Assembly: GCA_028716485.1 (NCBI GenBank)
Contig: JAQUPS010000009.1
Span: 1-53,549 of the forward strand
DNA from: Patescibacteria group bacterium
Lineage (GTDB): Bacteria > Patescibacteriota > Patescibacteriia > Patescibacteriales > WJLG01
Reading direction: 5' to 3'
Length of the DNA stretch: 53,549 nt
Part shown: in pieces, positions 17,606-26,526 of the stretch
How positions within the stretch are numbered: the first letter of the stretch is position 1
How the letters are laid out: every line of letters begins with the position of its first letter
Program-made: the position numbers and the translations under genes
The notes under the pieces: model-generated
Told to the model about the DNA's origin: nothing
Seen by the model: the letters and a program-made list of their open reading frames with translations, nothing else
The model's database searches: none

Positions 17606-17782
17606 ATGGCCGGTTCAAAAAAAATCGTCAGAAGAAGATGGCGCTACCGGAACGGCAACAACCAGGAAGTTTTCGCAACTCAAGTTTGGGTCAAGAAAAA
17701 AGGCTGCCGGAGGAAGCAACTGGTAAGCATGGAGACCGGGAGATTGGGACTGGGACATTTAAAGACGGGGAAATTGGGATAA
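17606..17782 (+). CDS. 58-residue basic protein downstream of typA
   Basis: The ATG follows a strong ribosome binding site, AAAAGGAGGG. The product starts MAGSKKIVRRRWRYRNGNNQ, continues EVFATQVWVKKKGCRRK and ends GHLKTGKLG; it is about one third Lys/Arg. A terminator follows 27 nt after the stop. No family recognised; size and charge suggest RNA, DNA or ribosome binding. The strong ribosome site and terminator support a real gene, and overlapping longer frames lack such signals. Confidence 0.65.
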   Translation: MAGSKKIVRRRWRYRNGNNQEVFATQVWVKKKGCRRKQLVSMETGRLGLGHLKTGKLG

Positions 17783-17808
17783 AGCCGGTTAAACTGGCAA
17801 GACGTACG

Positions 17809-17839
17809 GCGGGGGTTGATTTTAACCCCTGCTTTTTTT
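17809..17839 (+). terminator. Rho-independent terminator
   Basis: GCGGGGGTT pairs with AACCCCTGC (one G-T wobble) around GATTTT and is followed by TTTTTTT. Confidence 0.9.
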
Positions 17840-17860
17840 ATGGTATAATATGGTTAATCA

Positions 17861-18466
17861 GTGAATTGTTTAATTTTTTGTCATCCTGACAAAATAAATT
17901 TTGTGTTCGAGCATCTATTAGCCGGCGAATTAGTTTTTTTATTTTTAGGCAAGCCGCTCGGTTTCGCCGTCACGCCGCTTTTTTTGATCGTCGGCGCGTT
18001 TTGGGGTTTTGCGCCGGATATTTTAAGTTATTTTTTAAATAGAAAATTAAATTACCGCTCGAAGTTTTTCCATTTACATCGCGACAATCTTTCCCATTCG
18101 ATTTTTCTGCCGCTGATTATTTTTCTGGTCATCCTGCTGATCGGCGGCTGGAAGGATTCGCTTTTAGCCAGCCTGGCCGCCCTGACTCATCCATTGCTTG
18201 ATTTGTTCGGCATCGGCTATGGCGTCAAGCTCTTTCTGCCGTTCAGCAATAAGACTTACAAATTATTTTACCGGGGAAAATTCATTTACGTCATGCGCGA
18301 TAACGCGGCGGTCGAGAGAGAAGTGTGCCGCATCGGAGAAGATGATTGGTTTGACCGCTCTTATATCACTTTCAATGACAAAGGCTTGTCCTGGTGGTGG
18401 GGAGTTTTTGAATGGACTTGCCTGATTATCGCAATCAATCTCCCGATATTTTATTTTTTGAAATAA
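17861..18466 (+). CDS. YdjM/DUF457-like membrane protein
   Basis: 201 residues from GTG at 17861; the in-frame GTG at 17903 (VFEHLLAGELVF) is an equally good start, because 17874-17890 looks like a fragment of a dispersed repeat. Several membrane segments; histidines HLHRDNLSHS and LTHPLLDLFG and the PFSNK element match the YdjM-type membrane-bound metal-dependent hydrolase family. A TATAAT at 17844-17849 lies so close that the mRNA would have almost no leader. Function within the family is poorly defined. Confidence 0.65.
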   Translation: MNCLIFCHPDKINFVFEHLLAGELVFLFLGKPLGFAVTPLFLIVGAFWGFAPDILSYFLNRKLNYRSKFFHLHRDNLSHSIFLPLIIFLVILLIGGWKDSLLASLAALTHPLLDLFGIGYGVKLFLPFSNKTYKLFYRGKFIYVMRDNAAVEREVCRIGEDDWFDRSYITFNDKGLSWWWGVFEWTCLIIAINLPIFYFLK

Positions 18467-18498
18467 ATTTTTTTGTCGAGATGAAAAAATTTAAAAAA

Positions 18499-18528
18499 CC
18501 CCACCAAGTTTATGGTGAGGATTTTTTA
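18499..18528 (+). terminator. Rho-independent terminator
   Basis: CCCCACCA pairs with TGGTGAGG (one mismatch) around AGTTTA, flanked by A-run and TTTTTT; it may work in both directions between convergent genes. Confidence 0.8.
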
Positions 18529-18579
18529 TAATAAAAAATATTCAAAGTGCCGCGGATATAAAAAATAAATTTCCTTATA

Positions 18580-18780
18580 GCGCGCATTGGAAAATTTTGG
18601 ATAAGACGCGCAGCGTAGAAACCGTGCAAAATTGCGTTGTCCGAAGTCCCGCTTCATTATTATAATTTTAATAAAGGAAAGCGGGGCAAGTATAGCAATT
18701 TTGATAGGTTTCATAGCGGAGCGTCCCAAAATTTGTCCAGCGCGCAGTTTTTTGTGCCACTTTTTTTAAAAAAAGTGGCA
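18580..18780 (-). repeat. ~200-nt foldback repeat, copy A
   Basis: Near-identical in reverse complement to 38461-38658. Both ends carry GCGCGC within imperfect terminal inverted repeats (GCGCGCATTGGAAAATTT against AAATTTGTCCAGCGCGC), and inner segments pair too (AAACCGTGCAAAATTGC against GCAATTTTGATAGGTTT), so a transcript would fold into one long hairpin. A 12-bp palindrome (GCCACTTTTTTT and its complement, 18756-18779) marks the side facing the minus-strand gene that ends at 18793. No open frame worth calling is inside. Confidence 0.85.
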
Positions 18781-18792
18781 AAGAAGGGGTTT

Positions 18793-19749
18793 TTATTTCC
18801 AGACTCCAGGAATTGCCGTTCCGTCGGCGCATTTGCCGTCTTTAAGATTATTTTGCAAAAGAAAATCGTCCTGGCGGCCAAGCGCCACGGTGCCGTCGGC
18901 GCAATAAGTATTTTCTCCCAGAGGATAGTCAAAGCCGCCGATGTAAACATATTTGAATCCGGCTCTAAGGGCTTGTTCGCGAGCCGCGATGATAATCGGC
19001 GTGGTAGTGGCATCGGCAACGCCATCAGCGGAGGAAAAATGAATAATCGCGTCTTGGCCGGCGCTTTCCGCGACCGCGGTAATGAATTTATTTATTTCCG
19101 TGGTCGTGCTGTTGGCGGAATTCAGATAATCCAAAATTTCCAAATGAACGCCCGTCGCTTTAATCGCTTGGATTTTTGCCTGCATGGCCGGTAAATATGT
19201 TTCGGCGGTTGTCGAACAATAATTATTTTCAGTATCGCCCAGATTTATTTTTACCGCGTCCAGATAGGGCAGGATATTTTTTAAAATCGCCAAATTCAGG
19301 CAGTTGTCATAGGTTAGCGTGGCGCGGAAACCGTTTTGCTTGGCCAGTTTTGCCAGATTAAGATTATAATCGTCGGCGGACGGCGAATTTGAATCATCCA
19401 AAGAAATTATCGCCGCCGCGGCGTTTTTCGCCTCGGTAATCACTTGTTCTTTCGGCCGCGCCGCAGTTCCGGCTGCGGCAGCCGGCAAGCCAAGGTCTTT
19501 ATCGATCGCTTCCAGATAATAAGCTTTCGTGCCGGGCAGGAAATGATAAAAGCCGACTTTTTCAAGCGGTTCAATCGCGGCCACCGGCGGCTGGCCGGTC
19601 TTTTTTTGCGTAATTTCTCTTTTGATTTTGACCGCCAGATTGACGCTCTTGACCGTGCTTTGGATTAAAATCGTCGGCAGCAACGCCAAAAAAGAGAGAA
19701 ACAATATTCCCAAAGATATGCTCAAGATTTTTTTTAACCGTTTATTCAT
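18793..19749 (-). CDS. Membrane-anchored AmrS-like protein lacking radical-SAM cysteines
   Basis: 318 residues. An N-terminal membrane segment (about 8-30) puts the rest outside the cytoplasm. The remainder aligns by eye with AmrS, the radical SAM protein of the AmmeMemoRadiSam set: PLEKVGFYHFLPGTK (61-75), AKLAKQNGF, PYLDAVKINLGD, a GVHLEIL strand, IIHFSSADG, FKYVYIGG, NTYCADG and the ending NNLKDGKCADGTAIPGVWK. Where AmrS has CxxxCxxC directly after HFLPGT, this protein has AIDKDLGL, without any cysteine, and the paired C-terminal CxxC knuckles keep only one Cys each. It therefore cannot bind the SAM cluster as usual. A hairpin at 19815-19842 (GACCCC/GGGGTC) lies in its leader. Role unknown; a carbohydrate-binding or hydrolytic TIM barrel is possible. 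Confidence 0.7.
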   Translation of the reverse strand: MNKRLKKILSISLGILFLSFLALLPTILIQSTVKSVNLAVKIKREITQKKTGQPPVAAIEPLEKVGFYHFLPGTKAYYLEAIDKDLGLPAAAAGTAARPKEQVITEAKNAAAAIISLDDSNSPSADDYNLNLAKLAKQNGFRATLTYDNCLNLAILKNILPYLDAVKINLGDTENNYCSTTAETYLPAMQAKIQAIKATGVHLEILDYLNSANSTTTEINKFITAVAESAGQDAIIHFSSADGVADATTTPIIIAAREQALRAGFKYVYIGGFDYPLGENTYCADGTVALGRQDDFLLQNNLKDGKCADGTAIPGVWK

Positions 19750-19966
19750 AATAATCAGAGGTATTTATTCGGCATCCTTACGATATCTTAACATAGAACT
19801 TCTATAAATAAAATGACCCCGGCCGAAGTATTGGCAGGGGTCGCGGAATTAACCAGTCCTTGGTTTTAAAGTGAATGATATTGATATAAGGTGCAAGTAA
19901 TTATTTTCGCATATGCTTTGCTTTTTGTCAAGTTTGAACGGCTGTTATCGGCCGATGTTATGCACA

Positions 19967-19995
19967 TTGTAAGCGGTTAATCGGCTTGGTATAAT
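19967..19995 (+). promoter_or_regulatory. Promoter giving a leaderless transcript
   Basis: TTGTAA (19967-19972), 17-nt spacer, TATAAT (19990-19995). The expected start point, 6-7 nt downstream, coincides with the ATG at 20002, so the mRNA should start at the initiation codon. Confidence 0.65.
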
Positions 19996-20001
19996 TGTCA
20001 G

Positions 20002-21192
20002 ATGAATAGCCAAGAAAAAAAGCGAATTAAACGGATCGGCATTGATGCCCGTTTTTACGGGCCGCTCGGCAAGGGGCTGGGACGCTATGTTCAGGAAACC
20101 GTGGACAATGTCATTAAAATCGATACTGAAAACGAGTATGTGATTTTTTTAAGCCCGCAAAATTTCGATGAATTTCTCCCGACCGAGCCGCGTGTTAAAA
20201 AAGTTATGGTTTCGGCGCGCTGGTATTCGCTGGCCGAACAGATTGTCGTGCCTTTCCAGGTTTGGCGCGAGCGGCTGGACTTGATGCATTTTCCGCATTT
20301 CAATGTGCCGGTTCTGCTGCCGGTAAAATTCGTCGTCACGGTTCATGATTTAATCCTGACAAAATTTCCTACCATCCGTGCCAGCACTTTGTCGCCCTGG
20401 CTTTATAAAATTAAAAATTTTTTTTATCAGCTTGTCATCGCTTTGGCCGTTAAGCGCGCCAAAAAAGTCATCGCTGTTTCAGAATTCACCAAAAATGACC
20501 TTGTCGGAAAATTTAAAATCCCCCCGGACAAGGTTATCGTCACTTATGAAGGCGTGGCCAACTTGGCTCGCGGCAATGATTCGCTTTTCGTGAAAAAAAT
20601 GGATGACAGGAAGACGCTTTTAAGTTATAATATAACTGACAACTTCATCCTGTACGTGGGCAATGCCTACCCGCATAAAAATTTGGAAGCCTTGCTCGAA
20701 GTTTTCGGCGAATTGCACAAAAAATATCCGGCTTTGCGTTTGGTTTTAGTAGGTAAGGAAGATTATTTTTATAAGCGGCTGAAAGAAACGGCTGGGCGTT
20801 TGAATCTTTGGCAGGAGATTGTCGCGGATAGTCCGGTGATTTTTACCGGCTATGTTCCGGACATTGAATTGGAAGTCCTTTATCGTCAGGCGCTGTTTTA
20901 TGTTTTCCCTTCGCTCTATGAAGGGTTTGGTCTGCCGGCGCTGGAAGCGATGGCCAAAGGCTGTCCGGTGGCGAGTTCAGATAAAGCCAGTTTGCCGGAA
21001 ATTTTGGGCGACGCGGCATTATATTTTGACCCGGCTGACAAGTCAGATATGTTTATGAAGCTTGATAAATTATGCTCGGATAAAGAATTGCGTGAAGTAT
21101 TGATTGCCAAAGGCCATCATCAGGCGAGAGGATATAATTGGTGGGAATGCGCGAGACGGACTTTAGAAGTGTACACGAACGTATTAAAATAA
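20002..21192 (+). CDS. GT4-family glycosyltransferase
   Basis: 396 residues. GT-B fold: N-terminal GIDARFYGPLGKGLGRYV, middle FILYVGNAYPHKNLEALL, and the donor-site signature SLYEGFGLPALEAMAKGCPVASSD (EX7E). It transfers a sugar from a nucleotide donor to an acceptor in surface polysaccharide or glycolipid. Cytoplasmic or membrane-associated. Donor and acceptor unknown. It opens a surface-related stretch that continues to 37.4 kb. Confidence 0.88.
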   Translation: MNSQEKKRIKRIGIDARFYGPLGKGLGRYVQETVDNVIKIDTENEYVIFLSPQNFDEFLPTEPRVKKVMVSARWYSLAEQIVVPFQVWRERLDLMHFPHFNVPVLLPVKFVVTVHDLILTKFPTIRASTLSPWLYKIKNFFYQLVIALAVKRAKKVIAVSEFTKNDLVGKFKIPPDKVIVTYEGVANLARGNDSLFVKKMDDRKTLLSYNITDNFILYVGNAYPHKNLEALLEVFGELHKKYPALRLVLVGKEDYFYKRLKETAGRLNLWQEIVADSPVIFTGYVPDIELEVLYRQALFYVFPSLYEGFGLPALEAMAKGCPVASSDKASLPEILGDAALYFDPADKSDMFMKLDKLCSDKELREVLIAKGHHQARGYNWWECARRTLEVYTNVLK

Positions 21193-21205
21193 CACGAATT
21201 ATAGG

Positions 21206-21379
21206 CGAATATTACGAACGTTGAAAATCCGAAATTATAAATTCGAAATCCTAAATCCTAAACAAATCCGAAATTCTAAATATGAAATACGAAACGTTTT
21301 GGATTTAGAATTTTGAGCATTCGAATTTGTTTAGGATTTAGGATTTCGTTTTTCGTATTTTTTTCGTTCGTAGTATTCG
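21206..21379 (+). repeat. Nested inverted repeat before the DUF4012 gene
   Basis: Outer arms CGAATATTACGAACG (21206) and CGTTCGTAGTATTCG (21365); inner arms, 24 nt and perfectly complementary, at 21244-21267 and 21325-21348, built of CGAAATCC, TAAATCCTAAACAAAT. The right arm ends shortly before the ATG at 21417. This fills the gap between the two genes. Confidence 0.85.
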
Positions 21380-21416
21380 TATATTTCATAGGTTCGGATT
21401 ATATATTTTGTTAATA

Positions 21417-24116
21417 ATGAGTGATATATTCAACAACAATAACTCCGGCCAAGTCGTGGATCTGAAGAAGATGCGCGAGCCGGAAAGTAAAGCGGAAATA
21501 GCGCCTGCTAAAAAAGCCAAGGGCGAATTTTTTGCGTTTAATTTATTCCGCAAGAGAGAAAAAACGCACCGGGTGGATTTCTACAGGCATTACAAAAATC
21601 TGGAAAAGAAAGAGGATTTTGTCGAGCGTGAAATTTTGAAAGAATATCTGAATGATGACGAGGAAGAAAAAAAGCAGAATATTTTAGTTTCATTTTTTAA
21701 TTTTATCACCCGGGTCTTGAAGCTCTGGTGGTTGCCGCTGTTCATCATCCGTTTTATCTGGATTTTATTCTGGCGGATCGGCAAACTGGTATTTTTTCGG
21801 GGAAGAAGAAGCGAAGAACAAAGAACAAAGAACAAAGAACGGCAAAGATTTATCAGATCTAAGATCGAGGGAAAACGGAAGATTGCAAAGGATAAAATCG
21901 TTTCTTTGGAAGGCGCGGCTCGCTCCGGCGGCTTCTTGATTTTTTGGCAGGCGCTCTGGTCTATCCCGCGCGAAATAATGAATTTTCTTTCCGGCCGAAC
22001 GACCGAAGATTATCTTTATCAGCGGGTGCTCGCCGAAGAAATGAGAAAGAAAAAATTCCATCCCTTCCGGCATATTTTTACCTTTGTTTTTTGGTCGCTG
22101 CTTTTTATTCTGCCGTTAGCGGCCTTCAATCTTTATAACGCCGTCGGCATTAATGATCTGCGCGGCAAAGTTTTGGGCGCCACCGATCGCGCCATCGGCG
22201 ATTTGCAATCGGCGGCCGCGGCCGCAACCGGGCTGGATTTAAAATCAGCCTCTGACAGTTTCAGCTCCGCCCGGGAAAGTTTCACCCAGGCCAATGAGGA
22301 CTTAAACGCCGTGAGCGGCATTATTTTCGAACTGGGGAAAATTATTCCCAACGACCAAATCCGCCTGGCGGCTCAGAGCCGGGAAATAATTTCCGCCGGA
22401 ACCGCGGCTGCCAGCTTGGGCAATAATTTAACTTTGGCGATTAACAGCCTTTTGGAAAAAAATGATAAAACTTTATCGGAAAAAATCGACGCTTTCATCC
22501 AGTACGAAATTTTAGCTCAGACAGATGCTGAAAATATCAATGCCGAGGTGGCCAAGATTGATATTGACGTTCTGCCGGCCGAGTACCGTGATCAATTTAT
22601 TTCCTTGAAACAAAAAAGTTCCGACTTGGAATTGATTTTGGCGAAGAATATCGATTTGATAAAAAAAATGAATATTTTTCTGGGTTCAGAACAAGACAAG
22701 CGCTACCTTCTAATTTTTGAAGATAACGCGGAAATGCGGGCCAGCGGCGGTTTTGTCGGCAGCTACGCGCTCCTTGATTTGAGCCGGGGAAAAATTACCA
22801 ATATTGAAGCGCCGCCAGGAGGAAGCTACGATACTAAAGGCGGCATGGACAGATTTATCACGCCGCCGCGGCCGCTTACTTTAATAAATCCGCGCTGGTA
22901 TTTTTGGGATTCAAACTGGTGGCCGGATTGGGAAAAAAGCGCGCAAAAACTCAGCTGGTTTTACGCCAAAAGCGGCGGCCCGACGACCGACGGCGTGATC
23001 GCTTTCACGCCCACGGTTTTGCAGCGGATTTTGGAGATTACCGGCCCGATCGACATGACCGATGTCAACGGGATGGTGATGACTTCGGATAATCTTTGGA
23101 CAAATATGCGGACGCTGATTGAAAACGAAAAAGCGGCCGACGCGAAATTACCTTATAATCTGGCGGAAAACAAGCCGAAAAAAGTAATCGGACAGCTGAC
23201 GCAAAAATTAATGGCGGAAATTCCGGATAGGCTTGATCGCGATAAATTCGTCAAACTGCTTTCCGGTTTGCAATTGGACTTGAATGAAAAACAAATCTTG
23301 CTTTACCTTAATGACAGCGATTTGCAAGCCGAAGCGGAAGCGCGGAATTGGGCCGGACGGATCAAAGATACCAATAAAGATTATTTATTGGTGGCAGATA
23401 CCAATATCGCCGGCGGCAAAAGCGATCGCTTGATGACTGAAAAAATCGACCAGCGCGCCGATGTACAGCCTGACGGGACGATAATCGATACTCTTACCAT
23501 TGCGCGGACCAACACTGCCAGCTCAAGCCAGATTTTTTCCGGTGAACGCAATGTCGACTGGTTGAGGATTTACGTTCCGGCGGGAAGCGTTTTACTTGAA
23601 ACAAGCGGCTGGCAAGCGCCCGACCCGATTTATTTTACCGTCACTGATCCTGCTTGGGAAAAAGACGCTGACGTGGTTGCCGAAGAAGGGGATAATGCCG
23701 TCATCAATGGGGCGAAAGCGAGCACTACAATATATAACGACAGCGGCAAAACGGTTTTTGCCAATTGGAGCATGGTTGACCCGGGCCAAACAGCAGTGAT
23801 TACCATAAAATATCAATTGCCGTTCAAGTTGGAAATAAAACCCGTTCCTTCGGCCGAAAGACCGGGCATGGAAGGTATGATCGACAAAATGGTCAGGGCT
23901 GAAAATAAAAATCAGCTGGTTTATTCTTTGCTGGCGCAAAAACAGCCGGGCGCGCTGAATACTTCCATCAGCTCCGCGCTCAATCTCCCGGCTAATTTTA
24001 AAATTGACTGGAATTATCCCGCGACTTTAACTGTTGGCGCCAATGGCTGGCAAGTAAGCGACAAATTAGACACGGATAAATATTGGGCAGTCGTTATTGA
24101 AAATAGCCAAAATTAA
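21417..24116 (+). CDS. DUF4012 membrane-anchored protein
   Basis: 899 residues from the ATG at 21417 (a TTG 9 nt upstream is less likely). A long charged N-terminus with a short hydrophobic stretch near 105-120, one strong membrane segment (FVFWSLLFILPLAAF, about 223-240), an Ala-rich coiled coil (~255-420) and the DUF4012 core starting LLIFEDNAEMRASGGFVGSYALLDL near 430. DUF4012 proteins are large surface proteins frequent in Patescibacteria and Gram-positives, often beside polysaccharide genes; their activity is unknown. The extracellular part ends with a beta-rich domain. Confidence 0.85.
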   Translation: MSDIFNNNNSGQVVDLKKMREPESKAEIAPAKKAKGEFFAFNLFRKREKTHRVDFYRHYKNLEKKEDFVEREILKEYLNDDEEEKKQNILVSFFNFITRVLKLWWLPLFIIRFIWILFWRIGKLVFFRGRRSEEQRTKNKERQRFIRSKIEGKRKIAKDKIVSLEGAARSGGFLIFWQALWSIPREIMNFLSGRTTEDYLYQRVLAEEMRKKKFHPFRHIFTFVFWSLLFILPLAAFNLYNAVGINDLRGKVLGATDRAIGDLQSAAAAATGLDLKSASDSFSSARESFTQANEDLNAVSGIIFELGKIIPNDQIRLAAQSREIISAGTAAASLGNNLTLAINSLLEKNDKTLSEKIDAFIQYEILAQTDAENINAEVAKIDIDVLPAEYRDQFISLKQKSSDLELILAKNIDLIKKMNIFLGSEQDKRYLLIFEDNAEMRASGGFVGSYALLDLSRGKITNIEAPPGGSYDTKGGMDRFITPPRPLTLINPRWYFWDSNWWPDWEKSAQKLSWFYAKSGGPTTDGVIAFTPTVLQRILEITGPIDMTDVNGMVMTSDNLWTNMRTLIENEKAADAKLPYNLAENKPKKVIGQLTQKLMAEIPDRLDRDKFVKLLSGLQLDLNEKQILLYLNDSDLQAEAEARNWAGRIKDTNKDYLLVADTNIAGGKSDRLMTEKIDQRADVQPDGTIIDTLTIARTNTASSSQIFSGERNVDWLRIYVPAGSVLLETSGWQAPDPIYFTVTDPAWEKDADVVAEEGDNAVINGAKASTTIYNDSGKTVFANWSMVDPGQTAVITIKYQLPFKLEIKPVPSAERPGMEGMIDKMVRAENKNQLVYSLLAQKQPGALNTSISSALNLPANFKIDWNYPATLTVGANGWQVSDKLDTDKYWAVVIENSQN

Positions 24117-24169
24117 AAAATTGAAGTTTATCGATTAAAAATAATTATAAGTTCTAAATTTTGTTTTTT

Positions 24170-24271
24170 AAATCCGAAATCCTAAACAAATTCAAAAGCC
24201 AAATGACAAAAATTCTAAAAGTTTAGAATTTCGAATTTCGAACATTTGAATTTGTTTCGAATTTGGGATTT
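24170..24271 (+). repeat. Nested inverted repeat before the DUF11-like gene
   Basis: Left arm 24170-24196 (AAATCCGAAATCC, TAAACAAATTCAAA) and right arm 24245-24271 (TTTGAATTTGTTTC, GAATTTGGGATTT) are complementary with few mismatches. It is the same word family as at 21206 and 40486, and ends about 20 nt before the ATG at 24293. Confidence 0.8.
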
Positions 24272-24292
24272 TGCGCTTAGAATTTAATTTAT

Positions 24293-26293
24293 ATGGGTAT
24301 CAAAGTCCGTCTCGAGGACAATGTCGACGTTAAATCGGATCTGGCCAAAAAATTGATGGCCAGAAGAAAAAAGCTGCACAAGGAGATGGAAGAAGAGCGG
24401 GATACGGAAATCGAAGACAGCTTATCCGAAATTTATCGCGACGATCAGGGCCAAAAAATCGACGTCAACCGGATGAAAATCCGCCGCAAGCAGGGGATTG
24501 TTTTTTGGTTTTTTAATATGCTGGTTTTTGCTTTGGTGGTGATTGTTCTTGGTTTGGGCGTTTATTATTATGTAGTTTATAATCACGGCACCGATTCCAC
24601 GGCCGTGGATATGAAAATTACCGCTCCGGATACTGTTTCAGCCGGGCAGGAGATGAGTTACACCTTGACTTACAATAATCAGGAATATGTCGGTTTGAAA
24701 AACGTGAACATCAAAGTCGACTATCCGGCTGATTTTATTTTCGCCAGCGCCGACCCCGCGCCTTCTGTCAACACTGACACCTGGAATATCGGCCAGATAA
24801 AAGCGAAGAGCAATGGGAAAATAATCATCAAGGGCAAGATCATCGATAAGGCCGGCGCGGCCAGCATTGCCCTGGCGCAGATGCTCTATACGCCGGAAAA
24901 TTTTTCCAGCGAATTCAAGAAAGAGAATTCCGCCAGCATCGTGGTCAAGGACATCGGCTTTGGCCTCAACTTTAATTTTTCCAATACCGCTCTGGTCGGC
25001 CAGGAAGAAAAAATCGACATTGACTTAAAACCGCTCGACGCCGATTATCTGCCTGAATTTTATTTGCGCCTCACGAAAGACGATAACATCCAATTGTCCG
25101 ATATCGTTGTCGATAACGGCGCGACCGGCGCCGAGAACGGCAATTCACTCGCGGCCAAGAAGGCCAGCTCGACTCCGCAAATCATCAGCTGGAAAGTTTC
25201 CGGCTTGCAAAATAAAGAAGAAACTTTGACGATTAAATATCGGGTAAAAACCAAGACCGCCGACAATCAGCGGATAGTTCTTATTTTCGCGCAAAATATT
25301 AACGGCAAAGATTATGTTTTTTTTGAACAGCAAATTCCTTTCCAGGTGATGAAAAGCGATCTCAATTTAACTTTAATCATGAACGGTTCGCGCTCCGATC
25401 AGCCGGTGAATTTCGGCCAGACCCTGAATTATTCTATCGCTTACGCCAATAAAGGAGAAACCGGCATGCAAGATGTGGTGATTATGGCGGTTTTAAACAG
25501 CGATTTTATCGATTGGACGACTTTGAATGACACTAATAAGGGAAGAGAGATGGGCAACACGATTACCTGGACTAAGGACGAGATTCCGGCGCTGGCCAAG
25601 GTTGACGCGGGCGAAAGCGGAACGATTGATTTTGCCGTCAACGTCTTGCCTTTCAAAGAAAATGATTTGGGAAAAAATTTCAAAATTTCCGGCTACGGGC
25701 AATACGCCGTGGGCGGTTTGGATAAATTGGGAGGCATCGGTTCGTCCACTTCATCTTCAACAGCTTCTGGAATCGACAACCAAAGCAACACGATTAACAG
25801 CATCATCAATAGCGATTTGGGTTTCAAAGAACAAGTCAGATATTTCGATGAAAATAATCTGCCAGTCGGAGAAGGTCCGTTGCCGCCGACCGTCGGTCAA
25901 ACCACCACCTTCAAGGTTTATTGGAATTTAACGAATAATTTGCATGATCTTAATGATGCCAGCGTGCAAACTATTTTGCCTAACGGCGTGGAATGGAGCG
26001 CCCGCAACCGCACTTCGGTCGGAACTTTAACTTATGATAATTCCAGCAAGAAGGTCACTTGGAATATCGGCCGCTTGCCGATCACGGTTTTCCAAGCGAG
26101 CGCCGAATTCGACATTGCCCTGACGCCCACCGAAGACCAGCGCAATAAAATCGTGGTCTTGGTTTCCGGCTCCAAAGTTTTGGCGACCGACGCCAATACC
26201 GGCGCGGCCTTGGAAAAAGATTCGGTGCCCAAAACCACCAAGCTGGAAGACGATAGCATCGCCGGAATGTCGAGCGATGGAAGGGTGAAGTAA
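24293..26293 (+). CDS. Single-pass surface protein with DUF11-like repeats
   Basis: 666 residues: a charged cytoplasmic N-terminus with a Lys/Glu-rich helix, one membrane segment (about 68-90, WFFNMLVFALVVIVLGLGVYYY), then extracellular beta-sandwich repeats of the type AGQEMSYTLTYNNQEYVGLKNV, GQTLNYSIAYANKGETGMQDV and TTFKVYWNLTNNLHDLNDA. These resemble DUF11 and related cell-surface adhesive or structural modules. A Ser/Thr linker lies near residue 485. No catalytic motif. The layout (repeat element, no Shine-Dalgarno sequence) is the same as for the neighbours on each side, which suggests a shared surface programme. Confidence 0.75.
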   Translation: MGIKVRLEDNVDVKSDLAKKLMARRKKLHKEMEEERDTEIEDSLSEIYRDDQGQKIDVNRMKIRRKQGIVFWFFNMLVFALVVIVLGLGVYYYVVYNHGTDSTAVDMKITAPDTVSAGQEMSYTLTYNNQEYVGLKNVNIKVDYPADFIFASADPAPSVNTDTWNIGQIKAKSNGKIIIKGKIIDKAGAASIALAQMLYTPENFSSEFKKENSASIVVKDIGFGLNFNFSNTALVGQEEKIDIDLKPLDADYLPEFYLRLTKDDNIQLSDIVVDNGATGAENGNSLAAKKASSTPQIISWKVSGLQNKEETLTIKYRVKTKTADNQRIVLIFAQNINGKDYVFFEQQIPFQVMKSDLNLTLIMNGSRSDQPVNFGQTLNYSIAYANKGETGMQDVVIMAVLNSDFIDWTTLNDTNKGREMGNTITWTKDEIPALAKVDAGESGTIDFAVNVLPFKENDLGKNFKISGYGQYAVGGLDKLGGIGSSTSSSTASGIDNQSNTINSIINSDLGFKEQVRYFDENNLPVGEGPLPPTVGQTTTFKVYWNLTNNLHDLNDASVQTILPNGVEWSARNRTSVGTLTYDNSSKKVTWNIGRLPITVFQASAEFDIALTPTEDQRNKIVVLVSGSKVLATDANTGAALEKDSVPKTTKLEDDSIAGMSSDGRVK

Positions 26294-26360
26294 AAAGCAA
26301 GAAGTAAGAAGATTGTTTAGATTTTGGATTTCGTGGTATAATATAGCCGATCTTACATTA

Positions 26361-26514
26361 TAAATCCGAAGCACGAAATCCCAAATCCGAAACAAATTAG
26401 AATGTTTAAAATTAAAAATTCAAAACACTTCCGATTTATTCCCGCATAGGGTTTCGAGCTTAGATTTTCGGATTTTGGATTTGTTTAGGATTTAGTGTTT
26501 AGAATTTCGGATTT
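26361..26514 (+). repeat. Nested inverted repeat before the vWA protein gene
   Basis: Left arm from 26361 with AAATCCGAAGCACGAAATCC; right arm ending GAATTTCGGATTTTA by 26514. Pairing is imperfect but runs over about 35 nt on each side. Stops 12 nt before the ATG at 26527. Confidence 0.7.
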
Positions 26515-26526
26515 TAATTTATTTAT

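Noticed and set aside
17638-17889. 83-codon frame overlapping the 58-residue protein gene
   Set aside because: It runs through the terminator stem at 17809-17839 and lacks a ribosome site; the overlapping short gene has a strong one.
18637-19194. 185-codon + strand frame across the foldback repeat and antisense to the AmrS-like gene
   Set aside because: It is a shadow of the minus-strand gene and begins in repeat sequence.
19815-19842. GACCCC/GGGGTC hairpin as a separate regulatory RNA
   Set aside because: Only one modest stem with a poor T-run on the minus strand; noted in the leader of the AmrS-like gene but not strong enough for its own feature.
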